Assembly (NCBI RefSeq): GCF_040957575.1
Contig: NZ_CP162601.1
Location: forward strand, 2,790,001 to 2,854,000
DNA: 64,000 nt
Direction: 5' to 3'
DNA from: Vibrio sp. HB236076
GTDB lineage: Bacteria > Pseudomonadota > Gammaproteobacteria > Enterobacterales > Vibrionaceae
Shown here in pieces: positions 9,091 to 18,768 of this stretch. Position 1 is the first letter of the stretch, and every line of letters begins with the position of its first letter. The translations under genes and the position numbers were made by a program. The notes under the pieces are model-generated. The model searched no databases and had not been told where the DNA came from. It saw nothing but the letters and a program-made list of their open reading frames with translations.

Positions 9091-10047
9091 ATGATGCTGT
9101 CAGGTATTTTACAACAAATGGATTATTTCCGCTCTCAAGCACGGATCTTAGTTTGTGATGACGAGCCGATAAATGCTGAAGTGATCAAAGGCGTACTCGA
9201 AGGCATCTTTAAAGTCGATGTGGTTTATTCCGGTGAAGAGGTGCTCGAATACTGTGAAAAGTTCACCCCAGATTTGATCATTCTCGATATCCTGATGCAT
9301 GGCCAAAATGGCATGGATACCTGCCAACAACTCAAAAAAGACCCTAGCTTACGTCACATTCCGGTCATTTTTGTCACTTCACTGAACAGTGGGTTTGACG
9401 AAATTCGTTGCTGGGATGTCGGTTGTGTCGATTTCATCAGCAAGCCCATCAATGCGCCGACATTGATCAATCGCGTCCGTACTCATGTCGATCACAAACT
9501 CAAAACCGATGAGCTTACCCGCTTGACCTGTGTCGACAATTTAACCTCGTGCTATAACCGTCATTACTTATCTGATTTAATGCCAAGATTGATCCGCCAA
9601 GCGCGAAGAGACAAACACCCTTTGAGTGTGGCCATGATCGATATCGACTGGTTTAAACGCTACAACGATACTTATGGTCACCTAAAAGGAGACCAATGTT
9701 TAACTCAGATCGCGAACTTACTCAAAGACAGCCTCTATCGACCAACGGATACTTTAATTCGCTTTGGCGGTGAAGAGTTCCTCGCTCTTTTACCGAGTAC
9801 CTCACTGATCAGCGCAGAAATCATATGCCAAAGAATGCTAGAAAGAGTGGCCAGTACAGCCATTGATCATCAAAGCTCTCCTTTAAAGCACATTACCCTT
9901 AGTATCGGCGCTTGTACGATAACCCCTGAAAGCGAAGTCAAAATGGAATCTTTAATCCAACTCGCTGATGAGAGACTCTACCAGGCGAAACAAGCGGGAA
10001 GAAACCAGCTTTCTCTGCTGGAATGTCGCTCATCGATCCGGTGTTAG
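9091..10047 (+). CDS. Response regulator with diguanylate cyclase (GGEEF) domain
   Basis: A phosphorylation-controlled cyclic-di-GMP synthase of the PleD/WspR type, cytoplasmic. The N-terminal receiver (about 17-135) has the acidic pair in VCDDEP, the phospho-acceptor Asp66 in LIILDIL and the conserved Lys in FISKPI. The C-terminal GGDEF-type domain starts at DELTRLTCVDNLTSCYNR. It carries an intact GGEEF active site at residues 226-230, with an RxxD inhibitory-site motif (RPTD) five residues upstream, so it should be an active, product-inhibited enzyme. AGGA precedes the start; the second ATG at 9094 is equally possible. Its TAG stop overlaps the ribosome-binding site of the following sensor kinase, which is the likely phosphodonor. 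Confidence 0.93.
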   Translation: MMLSGILQQMDYFRSQARILVCDDEPINAEVIKGVLEGIFKVDVVYSGEEVLEYCEKFTPDLIILDILMHGQNGMDTCQQLKKDPSLRHIPVIFVTSLNSGFDEIRCWDVGCVDFISKPINAPTLINRVRTHVDHKLKTDELTRLTCVDNLTSCYNRHYLSDLMPRLIRQARRDKHPLSVAMIDIDWFKRYNDTYGHLKGDQCLTQIANLLKDSLYRPTDTLIRFGGEEFLALLPSTSLISAEIICQRMLERVASTAIDHQSSPLKHITLSIGACTITPESEVKMESLIQLADERLYQAKQAGRNQLSLLECRSSIRC

Positions 10048-10056
10048 GAGCGCGTG

Positions 10057-13000
10057 ATGAATGAGGCCATACCTGCATCAACAAAAACACCAAAGTCAGC
10101 GCCAATAGGCTCCTACTTGTTTGCTTTGCTATTACTGCTCACCATTGCCGCGGTTTTTATCAGTGAGAAAAACATTCATCGCGATGTCATGGAGAGTGTC
10201 GAACAAGACCTAAACAACAGCGTCAATGTTGCCGCACAAGTGTTCAATCGCGAAATAGAAAGTTATGAACAAATGGCGCGCCTTATTTTAGATACCCCGC
10301 CAATTAAAGGCTTAATCGACACTCAGAACGAGAAAAACACGACGCTTTACAGTAACAGCTATCAGTACTGGAAAGACAGTATGGAAGCTATTTTCACTGC
10401 TTTTATGATGCGCAACCCCAGTATTGATCAATTGAGAATCATCAGTAGCCAAAATGAAAGGGGCATGGAAATCGTTCGCGTTGAACGCCAGTCCGGTACC
10501 CTTAATGTCGTCAGCGATGATAGATTACAAAACAAAGCGGACAGCAGTTACGTTAAAACCATCAATCAACTGAATCCCGGTGAAATTTATATTTCAGATA
10601 TTGAACTCAATCGCGAGTTTGGACGGATTCAAATCCCGTTTAATCCCACCATTCGCATTGGCATCCCCATTTTTAACTCTCAGACGAATCAAAGGTTTGG
10701 CTTATTAATTATCAACATCAACGCAAAAGACATCATCAGCCAAACGCTCGATACTTACCCGAAAAATGTCGGCTTTTTCATTACCAACCAACTTAACCAG
10801 GTGATTTACCACCCTGATGATCAGTACAAGTACCAAAATGACTTACGGCCAGACAGCGATATTAATGCGATTTATCAACCTCTAAGCACGACTGTCGGCA
10901 CAGGTATTGCGCTGTATCTCGATAACGATAATCAACAAATTTATCAAACTGTGAAGAAAACCGTTTTCAATCAAAACAGCGCTGAGCAACAACGTACTTT
11001 TTACTTGCACAGCTTTGTCGATGACGGTGTGATAAGTAGGTTAACCAACGAGCGGCGACAAGACATATATCTTATCCTCGGGGTTTGCTTTGCGATTTTT
11101 TTCTCGTTGCTGATCTTGTTGCAACGCATGATGACTAATCAATTATTACTGAGTAAAACTCGTTCAGAGCACGAGGCAGTGGTCAATGGCTCATCAGATG
11201 CCATTATTGGCGTCAACAAGGACTTTGTGGTCACCATATGGAATGAATCGGCTTATCGTTTTTTTGGTCGTCACAAATCGGAAACCCTTGGCGAACCTAT
11301 CGACTCATTAACCTTGTTTAATTGCGGCTCTATTCATTCCTATTTGCACTCAGTATTAGCTCAGCAACCGGTCGAACATGTTGAACTGGATGCCACCTCA
11401 TCCTTTGGCAGCACCTTCCCGACCAAGGTGACTTTTTCACCTATAACACAAGAATCTGGTCAAATTACCGGGGTGACCTTGATCATTTCCGACATTACAC
11501 AACAGCGGCAAGCTCAGCAAGAAATCGAACAAGTAACACAAAACCTCGAAGAAACCGTCAAAGTACGAACCCGTGAATTAGCCATAGCTCACAAAGAAGC
11601 TCTGAAAGCCAGTCAAGTGAAAAGCGCCTTTATTTCCAATATTAGCCATGAAATGCGCACACCGCTCAACGGCATTATGGGGACAATTAACCTCATCCAA
11701 CAAGATCCTTTGAGCGCTTCTCAACGGCGTTTTTTAAGTATGATGGAGACCAGTTCTGAATCCCTGTACAACCTGATCAACGACGTGCTCGACTTGTCGA
11801 AAATAGAAGCCGGCAAACTGGAATTAATTGAAGATAACTTTAATACTATTAATATCTTGGAAGGGTTAGTACTGTCATTATCGGTCAAAGCGCAGCAAAA
11901 AGAACTGGAGGTCAATATTGACTTTTCGGGTATCGAACACTTGCTTATTTATGGTGATAATCACCGCTTGAAACAAGTGATCATCAATGTGTTTAGCAAT
12001 GCGGTTAAATTTACCCACTCCGGCCGAATCGATGTGTATTTTCGGACCAAAAGTTTACCTTCAGGCCATATTCGCTTTGAGTGTGAAATTCAAGACACGG
12101 GGATTGGTATCGCTAAGCAAAGCCAAGAACACTTGTTTGAAGCCTTCTCACAAGAGCACAGCCGTACTTCAACTCGCTATGGTGGCAGTGGTTTAGGGCT
12201 ATCGATTTGCAAGCAGCTGTGTAAGATTATGGATGGCGATATCACGCTTAATTCAGAAAAAGGGGTTGGCAGTACGTTCTCATTTTTCACTTTGTTCTCT
12301 TATCCAACACAAGGCAACCTCTGTGTCACACCGAGCCTTGCAAAATATCAAGCCATCATTTTTAGCGATGACTCAATCCAAGCGCAAACCGTTAGTAATA
12401 CTTTTCGCTTTTTCTCTGCGAGCGCCGATGTGATAGCAGTGGATGACTACGCCAATTGCGAACCGCGACAGCCACAGATTATTGTGCTCGACCAAGGTTT
12501 TCACAACTTTGATAACGTGCTTGACCTTTACCAGCAACAACGCGACGCATCACCATTTGAAATACAATTGCTCATTCTCGCTCAATTCCAAGACAAGAGT
12601 TTTGCCAATATTCACGGTGCTAAGGTGCTCAGTAAGCCATTAATGATGTCGGAGCTTATCAATGCGATCGACAATCAAGATCCTAATCTGGGCTGGTTGA
12701 TGAACACCCACAATGCCTCTGTTATACCTGAAGACACCCCTGTGCCCTTGCATTCAGGGCTATCTGTGCTTGCGGTTGACGATAACGACATCAACAATGA
12801 AGTGTCTTCATCGCTGCTCGAAACGATGAATGTCAACGCACTACTTGCCACCAATGGCCGCGAAGCAATAGAGAAACTTAAAACTGCCCAAAATGATAAC
12901 TGCCCGGTGCACATTATTTTAATGGACTGCCAAATGCCAGAAATTGACGGTTACAGTGCGACTCGACTTATCAGAAATGGGGAAGCCGGAGAAAAATACC

Positions 13001-13593
13001 GCCATATTCCCATCATTGCCATGACGGCCAGTGCGATGTCAGGTGAGAAAGAGCGCTGCCTTGATGCCGGTATGAATGACTACATTACCAAACCCATCCA
13101 CCCACAAACCTTGTATAACAAATTAACTCAATGGCAAAATGAAGGGTTGTTAATCTCACCGCCATTAACCCTCTTACCCAATAACGTAGCAAGCAAGCCT
13201 GAAACTCAAGAGGCGAAACCGGCCCGCCACAGCCCAAACATGCACAATACCCCGATATGGAATAAAGAAAACGCATTAGAAAGAATGCTGAACAACGAAG
13301 CGTTACTCAATAAAATTGCCAGTATGTTTTTAAATACCGCCGAGCAAAAAATGTTGTCTCTTTCTCAAACATTAGAAGAGGGCAACAAAGAAGCCATACG
13401 CAAGCAAAGCCACGCCATTAAAGGGCTCGCCGCAGATTTAGGCGCAGAGCGCCTAACCAATAAGCTGGCAGAAATGGAAACACGCGCTCAATTTAATACC
13501 GAGAACGAATTTGAGTCGCTTTATCAAGATATTATTCAAGAGTACAAACTGTTAAAACAAGCCTTGCACGAACATTTACAAAGCGCCGCTTAA
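10057..13593 (+). CDS. Hybrid sensor histidine kinase (sensor, PAS, HisKA, HATPase, REC, HPt)
   Basis: A 1178-residue membrane kinase that should feed phosphate to the adjacent diguanylate cyclase regulator. A first membrane segment (about 20-36) is followed by a large periplasmic Cache-like sensor region to about 340 and a second membrane segment (about 342-360). Then come a PAS domain (about 370-480), a coiled segment and HisKA with the phospho-histidine at 531 in SHEMRTPLNG. The HATPase has the DTGIGI and GGSGLGL boxes. A receiver-like domain (about 755-880) lacks part of the usual signature. A complete receiver has Asp957 in LMDCQMPEIDG, and a C-terminal HPt domain has His1119 in SHAIKGLAADLG. 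I chose the ATG at 10057, six bases after TTAGGAG, over the GTG at 10054. The ligand is unknown. Confidence 0.93.
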   Translation: MNEAIPASTKTPKSAPIGSYLFALLLLLTIAAVFISEKNIHRDVMESVEQDLNNSVNVAAQVFNREIESYEQMARLILDTPPIKGLIDTQNEKNTTLYSNSYQYWKDSMEAIFTAFMMRNPSIDQLRIISSQNERGMEIVRVERQSGTLNVVSDDRLQNKADSSYVKTINQLNPGEIYISDIELNREFGRIQIPFNPTIRIGIPIFNSQTNQRFGLLIININAKDIISQTLDTYPKNVGFFITNQLNQVIYHPDDQYKYQNDLRPDSDINAIYQPLSTTVGTGIALYLDNDNQQIYQTVKKTVFNQNSAEQQRTFYLHSFVDDGVISRLTNERRQDIYLILGVCFAIFFSLLILLQRMMTNQLLLSKTRSEHEAVVNGSSDAIIGVNKDFVVTIWNESAYRFFGRHKSETLGEPIDSLTLFNCGSIHSYLHSVLAQQPVEHVELDATSSFGSTFPTKVTFSPITQESGQITGVTLIISDITQQRQAQQEIEQVTQNLEETVKVRTRELAIAHKEALKASQVKSAFISNISHEMRTPLNGIMGTINLIQQDPLSASQRRFLSMMETSSESLYNLINDVLDLSKIEAGKLELIEDNFNTINILEGLVLSLSVKAQQKELEVNIDFSGIEHLLIYGDNHRLKQVIINVFSNAVKFTHSGRIDVYFRTKSLPSGHIRFECEIQDTGIGIAKQSQEHLFEAFSQEHSRTSTRYGGSGLGLSICKQLCKIMDGDITLNSEKGVGSTFSFFTLFSYPTQGNLCVTPSLAKYQAIIFSDDSIQAQTVSNTFRFFSASADVIAVDDYANCEPRQPQIIVLDQGFHNFDNVLDLYQQQRDASPFEIQLLILAQFQDKSFANIHGAKVLSKPLMMSELINAIDNQDPNLGWLMNTHNASVIPEDTPVPLHSGLSVLAVDDNDINNEVSSSLLETMNVNALLATNGREAIEKLKTAQNDNCPVHIILMDCQMPEIDGYSATRLIRNGEAGEKYRHIPIIAMTASAMSGEKERCLDAGMNDYITKPIHPQTLYNKLTQWQNEGLLISPPLTLLPNNVASKPETQEAKPARHSPNMHNTPIWNKENALERMLNNEALLNKIASMFLNTAEQKMLSLSQTLEEGNKEAIRKQSHAIKGLAADLGAERLTNKLAEMETRAQFNTENEFESLYQDIIQEYKLLKQALHEHLQSAA

Positions 13594-13609
13594 CTAGGCG
13601 CTTTCCTTA
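13580..13609 (+). terminator. Weak terminator-like hairpin after the sensor kinase gene
   Basis: AAAGCGCC (13580-13587) pairs with GGCGCTTT (13597-13604) across the stop codon. The downstream T-run is short and interrupted, so termination may be inefficient. Confidence 0.5.
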
Positions 13610-13738
13610 ACCTTCACCGAACCGTCCGATCTTATTGTGCCAAAAAATCCCAGATAAGGCTTTCAACCTCGCCTACTTGCTCAAATTACCCCAAAAATTA
13701 TCGACCACCCTTTATCCAAGTCAGATAAAAAAAGCACA

Positions 13739-13783
13739 AGCCAAACGATTGCGCGAGCTTTTTTGTTTCATTTTCGTTAGAAT
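13739..13783 (+). promoter_or_regulatory. purHD promoter with PurR-like operator
   Basis: AGCCAAACGATTGCGC at 13739-13754 agrees at 12 of 16 positions with the PurR operator ACGCAAACGTTTGCGT, including the central CAAACG and TTGCG. A -10-like TAGAAT lies at 13778-13783; the -35 is poor. PurR repression of purHD is established in E. coli and inferred here. The rest of the 13610-13895 gap contains nothing gene-like. Confidence 0.55.
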
Positions 13784-13895
13784 ACCCCCGCCATTAAAAA
13801 GAGAGTTCAGGTTTTTACCAAAATAGCGTTGCCAGTTGGTCTTGCAACGTTACTTTGTTAAATATCTTTATTTTCTATCTAAGGAAATCGGTAAA

Positions 13896-15488
13896 ATGAA
13901 TAACCCTCGTCCCATTTCTCGCGCGCTTATCAGCGTATCAGACAAAACTGGCATCGTGGAGTTTGCCCAAGCGCTCGCAGCGCGTGGCATTGACATTCTC
14001 TCCACCGGAGGCACCGCTAAGCTCTTGGCAGAGAAAGGCTTAGATGTCACCGAAGTGTCTGACTATACTGGATTCCCAGAAATGATGGATGGCCGTGTAA
14101 AAACACTGCATCCTAAAATTCATGGCGGTGTTTTAGGACGCCGTGGCCAAGACGATGACATCATGAGCCAACACGATATCAAACCTATCGATATGGTAGT
14201 GGTTAACCTTTACCCTTTTGCGCAAACTGTTGCCAACCCAAACTGCAGCCTGGAAGATGCGGTTGAAAATATTGATATTGGCGGACCGACCATGGTGCGT
14301 TCTGCGGCGAAAAACCACAAAGATGTGACCATTGTTGTCAATGCCAATGATTACGACCGCGTTATCGCTGAGTTAGACCAAAATCAAAACTCTCTGACTT
14401 ATCAAACCCGCTTCGACCTCGCTATCGCTGCCTTTGAGCATACTGCAGCCTACGACGGTATGATTGCCAATTACTTCGGCACCATGGTCCCTTCATACGG
14501 TGACAACAAAGAAGGCGATGAAGACTCTCACTTCCCTCGTACCTTCAATCAACAATTCATTAAAAAACAAGACATGCGCTACGGCGAGAACAGCCACCAA
14601 TCGGCCGCATTCTACACCGAAGCCAACCCACAAGAGGCCTCTGTAGCGACAGCGCGTCAGATTCAAGGCAAGGCACTGTCTTATAACAACATCGCCGATA
14701 CCGATGCCGCCCTTGAGTGTGTAAAAGAGTTTGACCAACCAGCTTGTGTGATCGTCAAACACGCGAACCCTTGTGGTGTTGCCCTTGGTGAAGATTTGCT
14801 TCAAGCCTACAACCGCGCTTACCAAACCGACCCAACGTCAGCCTTTGGTGGCATTATCGCGTTCAACCGCCCCTTAGATGCCGCCACCGCACAAGCGATC
14901 GTAGAGCGTCAGTTCGTCGAAGTCATCATTGCACCAAGCGTCAGCCAAGACGCCATTGATGTGGTTGCGGCCAAGAAGAATGTTCGCCTGTTAGAGTGTG
15001 GCCAGTGGCAAAGCAAAACCTCAGAATACGATCTCAAGCGCGTTAACGGCGGCCTGCTGGTTCAACAGCGCGATCAAGGCATGGTTAACCTAGAAGAGGT
15101 TAAGGTGGTTTCGAAGCGCCAACCGACCGAAGATGAGTTGCGCGATGCCTTATTTTGCTGGAAAGTGGCAAAATACGTTAAATCGAATGCCATTGTTTAT
15201 GCAAAAGGCGATATGACCATAGGTGTCGGTGCCGGCCAAATGAGCCGTGTTTATTCAGCCAAAATTGCTGGTATTAAAGCCGCAGATGAAGGCCTTGAAG
15301 TCGCGGGTAGCGTGATGGCGTCTGATGCTTTCTTCCCGTTTCGCGATGGCATTGATGCCGCCGCTCAAGCGGGTATCAAATGCGTTATCCAACCAGGTGG
15401 CTCTATGCGTGACGACGAAGTCATTGCGGCAGCCGACGAGCATGACATGGCAATGATCTTCACCGGTATGCGTCACTTCCGTCACTAA
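13896..15488 (+). CDS. purH: Bifunctional AICAR transformylase / IMP cyclohydrolase
   Basis: Catalyses the last two steps of IMP synthesis: formylation of AICAR with 10-formyl-tetrahydrofolate, then ring closure. 530 residues, as in the family. The N-terminal cyclohydrolase domain has [13 protein letters not shown] and [12 protein letters not shown]. The transformylase domain carries KHANPCG with the catalytic Lys-His. The ATG at 13896 is preceded by AAGGA and gives the usual N-terminus [19 protein letters not shown]; the longer frame from 13836 has no support. It forms the conserved purH-purD pair, with a 67-base gap to purD. Confidence 0.97.
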   Translation: MNNPRPISRALISVSDKTGIVEFAQALAARGIDILSTGGTAKLLAEKGLDVTEVSDYTGFPEMMDGRVKTLHPKIHGGVLGRRGQDDDIMSQHDIKPIDMVVVNLYPFAQTVANPNCSLEDAVENIDIGGPTMVRSAAKNHKDVTIVVNANDYDRVIAELDQNQNSLTYQTRFDLAIAAFEHTAAYDGMIANYFGTMVPSYGDNKEGDEDSHFPRTFNQQFIKKQDMRYGENSHQSAAFYTEANPQEASVATARQIQGKALSYNNIADTDAALECVKEFDQPACVIVKHANPCGVALGEDLLQAYNRAYQTDPTSAFGGIIAFNRPLDAATAQAIVERQFVEVIIAPSVSQDAIDVVAAKKNVRLLECGQWQSKTSEYDLKRVNGGLLVQQRDQGMVNLEEVKVVSKRQPTEDELRDALFCWKVAKYVKSNAIVYAKGDMTIGVGAGQMSRVYSAKIAGIKAADEGLEVAGSVMASDAFFPFRDGIDAAAQAGIKCVIQPGGSMRDDEVIAAADEHDMAMIFTGMRHFRH

Positions 15489-15555
15489 GCCCGTTTCACT
15501 ATAGAGATTATCCTAGTGGCTCGTTATTCACGAGCCACTACATTGAGGACAAACC

Positions 15556-16851
15556 ATGAATGTACTGATCATTGGCGGCGGTGGCCGTGAACACGCACTG
15601 GCGTGGAAAGCCGCACAAAACCCAACTGTCGACACCGTTTTTGTTGCCCCAGGTAATGCCGGCACCACGTTAGAAAACAAACTCAAAAATATCCCGCTTG
15701 AGGTGGAAAACATCACAGGTTTGGTTGAATTTGCCAAAAACAACGCTGTTGAGCTCACCATTGTTGGCCCAGAAGTGCCTTTGGTATTGGGTGTTGTCGA
15801 TGCATTTCAAGCCGAGGGACTTGCGATCTTTGGCCCGACCAAAGGCGCAGCACAGCTAGAAGGTTCGAAAGCCTTCACCAAAGACTTCCTCGCTCGTCAT
15901 CAAATCCCGACGGCAGCGTACGCCAACTTTACTGAAATCGATCCTGCGATCGCTTACGTTCGTCAGCAAGGCGCGCCGATTGTCATCAAAGCCGACGGTC
16001 TGGCGGCAGGTAAAGGCGTTATCGTTGCCATGACGCTTGAAGAAGCCGAAGACGCCATCAAAGACATGCTCGCAGGAAACGCGTTTGGTGAAGCGGGCAG
16101 TCGTGTGGTCATCGAAGAGTTTTTAACCGGTGAAGAGGCCAGCTTTATTGTAATGGTCGATGGCAAAAATGTTCTGCCAATGGCAACCAGCCAAGATCAC
16201 AAACGCGTTGGCGAGCAAGACACTGGCCCAAATACCGGCGGTATGGGGGCTTACTCTCCAGCGCCGGTCGTGACCGATGAGATCCACCAGCGCATTATGC
16301 AAGAAGTCATTTACCCTACCGTAGAAGGCATGGCCAAAGAAGGTCACCCTTACACTGGCTTCCTCTACGCGGGATTGATGATTGATCAAGACGGCACACC
16401 TAAAGTCATCGAATACAACTGCCGCTTTGGCGACCCAGAAACGCAGCCAATCATGATGAGAATGCAATCTGATTTGGTCGAGCTGTGCCTGCAGGCCCTC
16501 GATGGACAATTAGACCAAGCGGAATCGCGCTGGAGTGAAGAAGCGGCCATTGGCATTGTACTCGCCGCAGGTGGCTACCCTGGCAGCTACAACAAAGGCG
16601 ATGTCATTCAGGGCTTGGTCCCACCAGCACAAGAGCAAGAAGGTCAAAAAGTCTTTCACGCGGGTACTAAAGACGCAGACGGCGACGTGGTCACCAATGG
16701 CGGGCGCGTTCTCTGTGTGACGGCATTGGGTAGCGATGTTCGCTCTGCGCAACAAAAAGCCTATCAATACGCTCAAACGATTAACTGGGATGGCATGTTC
16801 TTCCGCCGTGATATCGGCTATCGTGCCATTGAGCGAGAAGAGCAACAATAA
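15556..16851 (+). CDS. purD: Phosphoribosylamine-glycine ligase (GARS)
   Basis: ATP-dependent ligation of glycine to phosphoribosylamine in purine synthesis. 431 residues. The N-terminus MNVLIIGGGGREHALAWK is diagnostic. The ATP-grasp region includes KADGLAAGKGV, the GGMGAYSPAP signature (about residues 229-238) and the metal-binding ENCRFGDPETQ-type block (here EYNCRFGDPETQP). GAGGA lies 10 bases upstream of the ATG. It is the second gene of the purHD operon. Confidence 0.98.
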   Translation: MNVLIIGGGGREHALAWKAAQNPTVDTVFVAPGNAGTTLENKLKNIPLEVENITGLVEFAKNNAVELTIVGPEVPLVLGVVDAFQAEGLAIFGPTKGAAQLEGSKAFTKDFLARHQIPTAAYANFTEIDPAIAYVRQQGAPIVIKADGLAAGKGVIVAMTLEEAEDAIKDMLAGNAFGEAGSRVVIEEFLTGEEASFIVMVDGKNVLPMATSQDHKRVGEQDTGPNTGGMGAYSPAPVVTDEIHQRIMQEVIYPTVEGMAKEGHPYTGFLYAGLMIDQDGTPKVIEYNCRFGDPETQPIMMRMQSDLVELCLQALDGQLDQAESRWSEEAAIGIVLAAGGYPGSYNKGDVIQGLVPPAQEQEGQKVFHAGTKDADGDVVTNGGRVLCVTALGSDVRSAQQKAYQYAQTINWDGMFFRRDIGYRAIEREEQQ

Positions 16852-16866
16852 GCTCACCAAAACCTT

Positions 16867-16892
16867 GATCCCTTAACCTTGGTTAGGGGATC
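16867..16892. terminator. Hairpin between convergent purD and yjaH
   Basis: Twelve-base arms GATCCCTTAACC/GGTTAGGGGATC with one mismatch lie between two convergent genes and could act in both directions. There is no real T-run on either side, so this is tentative. Confidence 0.45.
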
Positions 16893-16915
16893 CCTCTATC
16901 ACCGCTTTTCCAAGA

Positions 16916-17599
16916 TTACTTTTCTAACAACACCTGAGGCTCTAAACAGGTGTCTCGCTGGGCATCAATATCCAGAATTTGCTTTAAAGCCACTTGCTGA
17001 CTGGTGGTATAGCCTAGGCCTGCGACATACGTTGGCGTGGCTTTATTCGCTAATGTCGCTTTGCTATCACTGTCTAATGCATAGTGAAAGCGTCGATGAC
17101 AGGAAAGAAACTGTTTACCGTCCCAAAACCCCTGAATCAAATGCCGTGACGACTTACTATTGAGCAGGGTGGTAATGACATGATTGGCTTGCTGCTTAAT
17201 ATCTGCAATCGCATCCGGTGTTAATGGAAAAACTTGCTGGTCAACTTTATCTTGCTGATACACCGCTTGCCCTTGTGAGTCAAAGCGCAAATGAGTGCGA
17301 AATGATTGACGCTCACGGCCCTTGGCTTCGATTCGACTCCCTTGGCGAACCACTTCACTTAATACGCCATCTTGCCAGTGGTATTCGCTGTGATAGCTGG
17401 TCTGATTACTCAGTTTTACATGATCATAGGCGCTAAGAGGTTGCTGGTCGACAACATCTGCCCAATACCAAGCACGCTGAGATTGGGTGATTTCCCCCCC
17501 CGATTTAGATTCGATATTGGCGACATCAATCCCTGCCTGATTGGAACAAGCAGATAACAATACGGCGAGTGCAGTATATGCGAAAGGACGAAAGGTCAT
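16916..17599 (-). CDS. yjaH: DUF1481 lipoprotein (YjaH-like)
   Basis: Predicted outer- or periplasm-facing lipoprotein of unknown function, 227 residues. A short signal peptide ends in the lipobox LLSAC, with Cys18 as the lipidated residue. The mature part is soluble, with late cysteines near SCHRR and DTC. The same family (yjaH) lies beside hupA in E. coli, and the order hupA-yjaH is kept here. The start codon directly follows the T-run of the hupA terminator and has no visible Shine-Dalgarno sequence. An in-frame stop (17632-17634) closes the frame upstream, and no better start exists before the signal sequence. Confidence 0.85.
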   Translation of the reverse strand: MTFRPFAYTALAVLLSACSNQAGIDVANIESKSGGEITQSQRAWYWADVVDQQPLSAYDHVKLSNQTSYHSEYHWQDGVLSEVVRQGSRIEAKGRERQSFRTHLRFDSQGQAVYQQDKVDQQVFPLTPDAIADIKQQANHVITTLLNSKSSRHLIQGFWDGKQFLSCHRRFHYALDSDSKATLANKATPTYVAGLGYTTSQQVALKQILDIDAQRDTCLEPQVLLEK

Positions 17600-17625
17600 A
17601 AAAAAGCCGAGGCAAACGCCTCGGC
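17600..17625 (-). terminator. Intrinsic terminator of hupA
   Basis: On the minus strand a perfect 8-base-pair stem GCCGAGGC/GCCTCGGC with loop GTTT is followed by six T residues. It runs straight into the yjaH start codon at 17599, so yjaH expression from the hupA promoter would need readthrough. Confidence 0.9.
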
Positions 17626-17638
17626 ACTGTCAATCAAA

Positions 17639-17911
17639 TTAGTTAACAGATTCTTTTAGTGCTTTACCAGCAACGAACGCAGGTACGTTAGCGGCTGCAA
17701 TTTGGATCTCATCACCCGTTTTAGGGTTACGGCCTGTACGTGCTGCACGGTGATTGACTTTAAATGTACCAAAACCAATTAGCTGTACCTGGTCGCCTTC
17801 TTTAAGCGTTTCTGTCACGCCTTCAAGAGTCGCTTCAAGAGCGGCTTTTGCTTGTGCTTTTGAAAGATCTGCTTTTTCAGCGATAAAGTCGATTAATTGG
17901 GTCTTGTTCAT
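17639..17911 (-). CDS. hupA: DNA-binding protein HU-alpha
   Basis: Histone-like nucleoid protein that binds and bends DNA without sequence specificity. The 90-residue length, the N-terminal [20 protein letters not shown] and the DNA-binding arm around [23 protein letters not shown] are nearly identical to E. coli HupA. AAGAAGGG lies just upstream of the ATG. It is flanked by yjaH and yjaG exactly as in E. coli. The upstream gap (17912-18114) must hold its promoter; I see no firm motif. Confidence 0.98.
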   Translation of the reverse strand: MNKTQLIDFIAEKADLSKAQAKAALEATLEGVTETLKEGDQVQLIGFGTFKVNHRAARTGRNPKTGDEIQIAAANVPAFVAGKALKESVN

Positions 17912-18114
17912 GGGTTTCCCTTCTTATAGGTTATCAAGTTCACCTCACTCTAAAACATAAATACCCAGTCTGGCAAAGGTTTGTCGCACTTAACTCACTT
18001 TAATGACGCACTTTTAACCGTAATATGAGTATTAACTCACAATTTCGCCATACTTGACATAATTTCTACTGCCTAAAACACGCGCAACCCTTTTGATATA
18101 AGGCCTGAGACTTT

Positions 18115-18702
18115 TCAGAGACTCACGCCAATATTGCTGACATTCTCTTCTCTTAATTCACTGCGCAGATCTTTAATCAGTTCAATATCGCGCTCTTGGC
18201 ATTCTTTGAGCGGACGATAAATGGCCCATTGTACATCCCACTCGGCGCACACGGCCTCAAACTCTTTTTGATTTTGGTTACTGATTTCTACCTCCATTTG
18301 CGCTTGCTCGAGCTCAACCACCGTTTGAATCGATTGTTGGCTGACCTTGAGCACAGAGTCAAAGAGGTACTCTCTATCTAACAAGCCGTGTAAGAAAGTC
18401 GACAACGCTTGGCAAGCATCCATCGCAGGGTACACCGCATAAACATCAAAATCGTCTGCAGAAGGGAACAAGGCCTCTAATTTTTCCAGTTGACGCTCAA
18501 AATTGACTTTCGCGGTTTTCACTGTCAACGTTTCCCAAATACTGTCTAAGATAGCGCGATAGGACTGGGCTGAAGCAAATTCAGTTTCTTGACAGAACAT
18601 GGCATAGTTGGGGTACATGCGCTCACATAAGCAAGCCATGAACGTAATTTGTTGCCAAGGTTCGAGCTTTTCAAGCCTAACTTGAATTGGGTTTTGTAGC
18701 AT
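18115..18702 (-). CDS. yjaG: YjaG family protein (DUF416)
   Basis: Cytoplasmic protein of unknown function found beside hupA in many gammaproteobacteria. 195 residues from the ATG at 18702, which gives the family N-terminus MLQNPIQVRLEKLEPW; the frame is open three codons further. Highly conserved blocks include MACLCERMYPNYAMFC and ADDFDVYAVYPAMDAC. It ends with an acidic helical region and the ERDIELIKDLRSELRE segment typical of the family. No catalytic motif is apparent. Confidence 0.9.
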   Translation of the reverse strand: MLQNPIQVRLEKLEPWQQITFMACLCERMYPNYAMFCQETEFASAQSYRAILDSIWETLTVKTAKVNFERQLEKLEALFPSADDFDVYAVYPAMDACQALSTFLHGLLDREYLFDSVLKVSQQSIQTVVELEQAQMEVEISNQNQKEFEAVCAEWDVQWAIYRPLKECQERDIELIKDLRSELREENVSNIGVSL

Positions 18703-18768
18703 AATTATCATTCGCTGTGGAAAATTTACTCACGCAGTGTACTGTATTCACTTAAGGGAAAAAAGTTA

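Noticed and set aside
8784..9158. 124-codon open reading after fis
   Set aside because: It begins inside the fis terminator hairpin and overlaps the start of the diguanylate cyclase gene, with no recognisable protein features.
16879..17163. 94-codon open reading opposite yjaH
   Set aside because: It is antisense to the DUF1481 lipoprotein, which has a clear lipobox and conserved neighbourhood.
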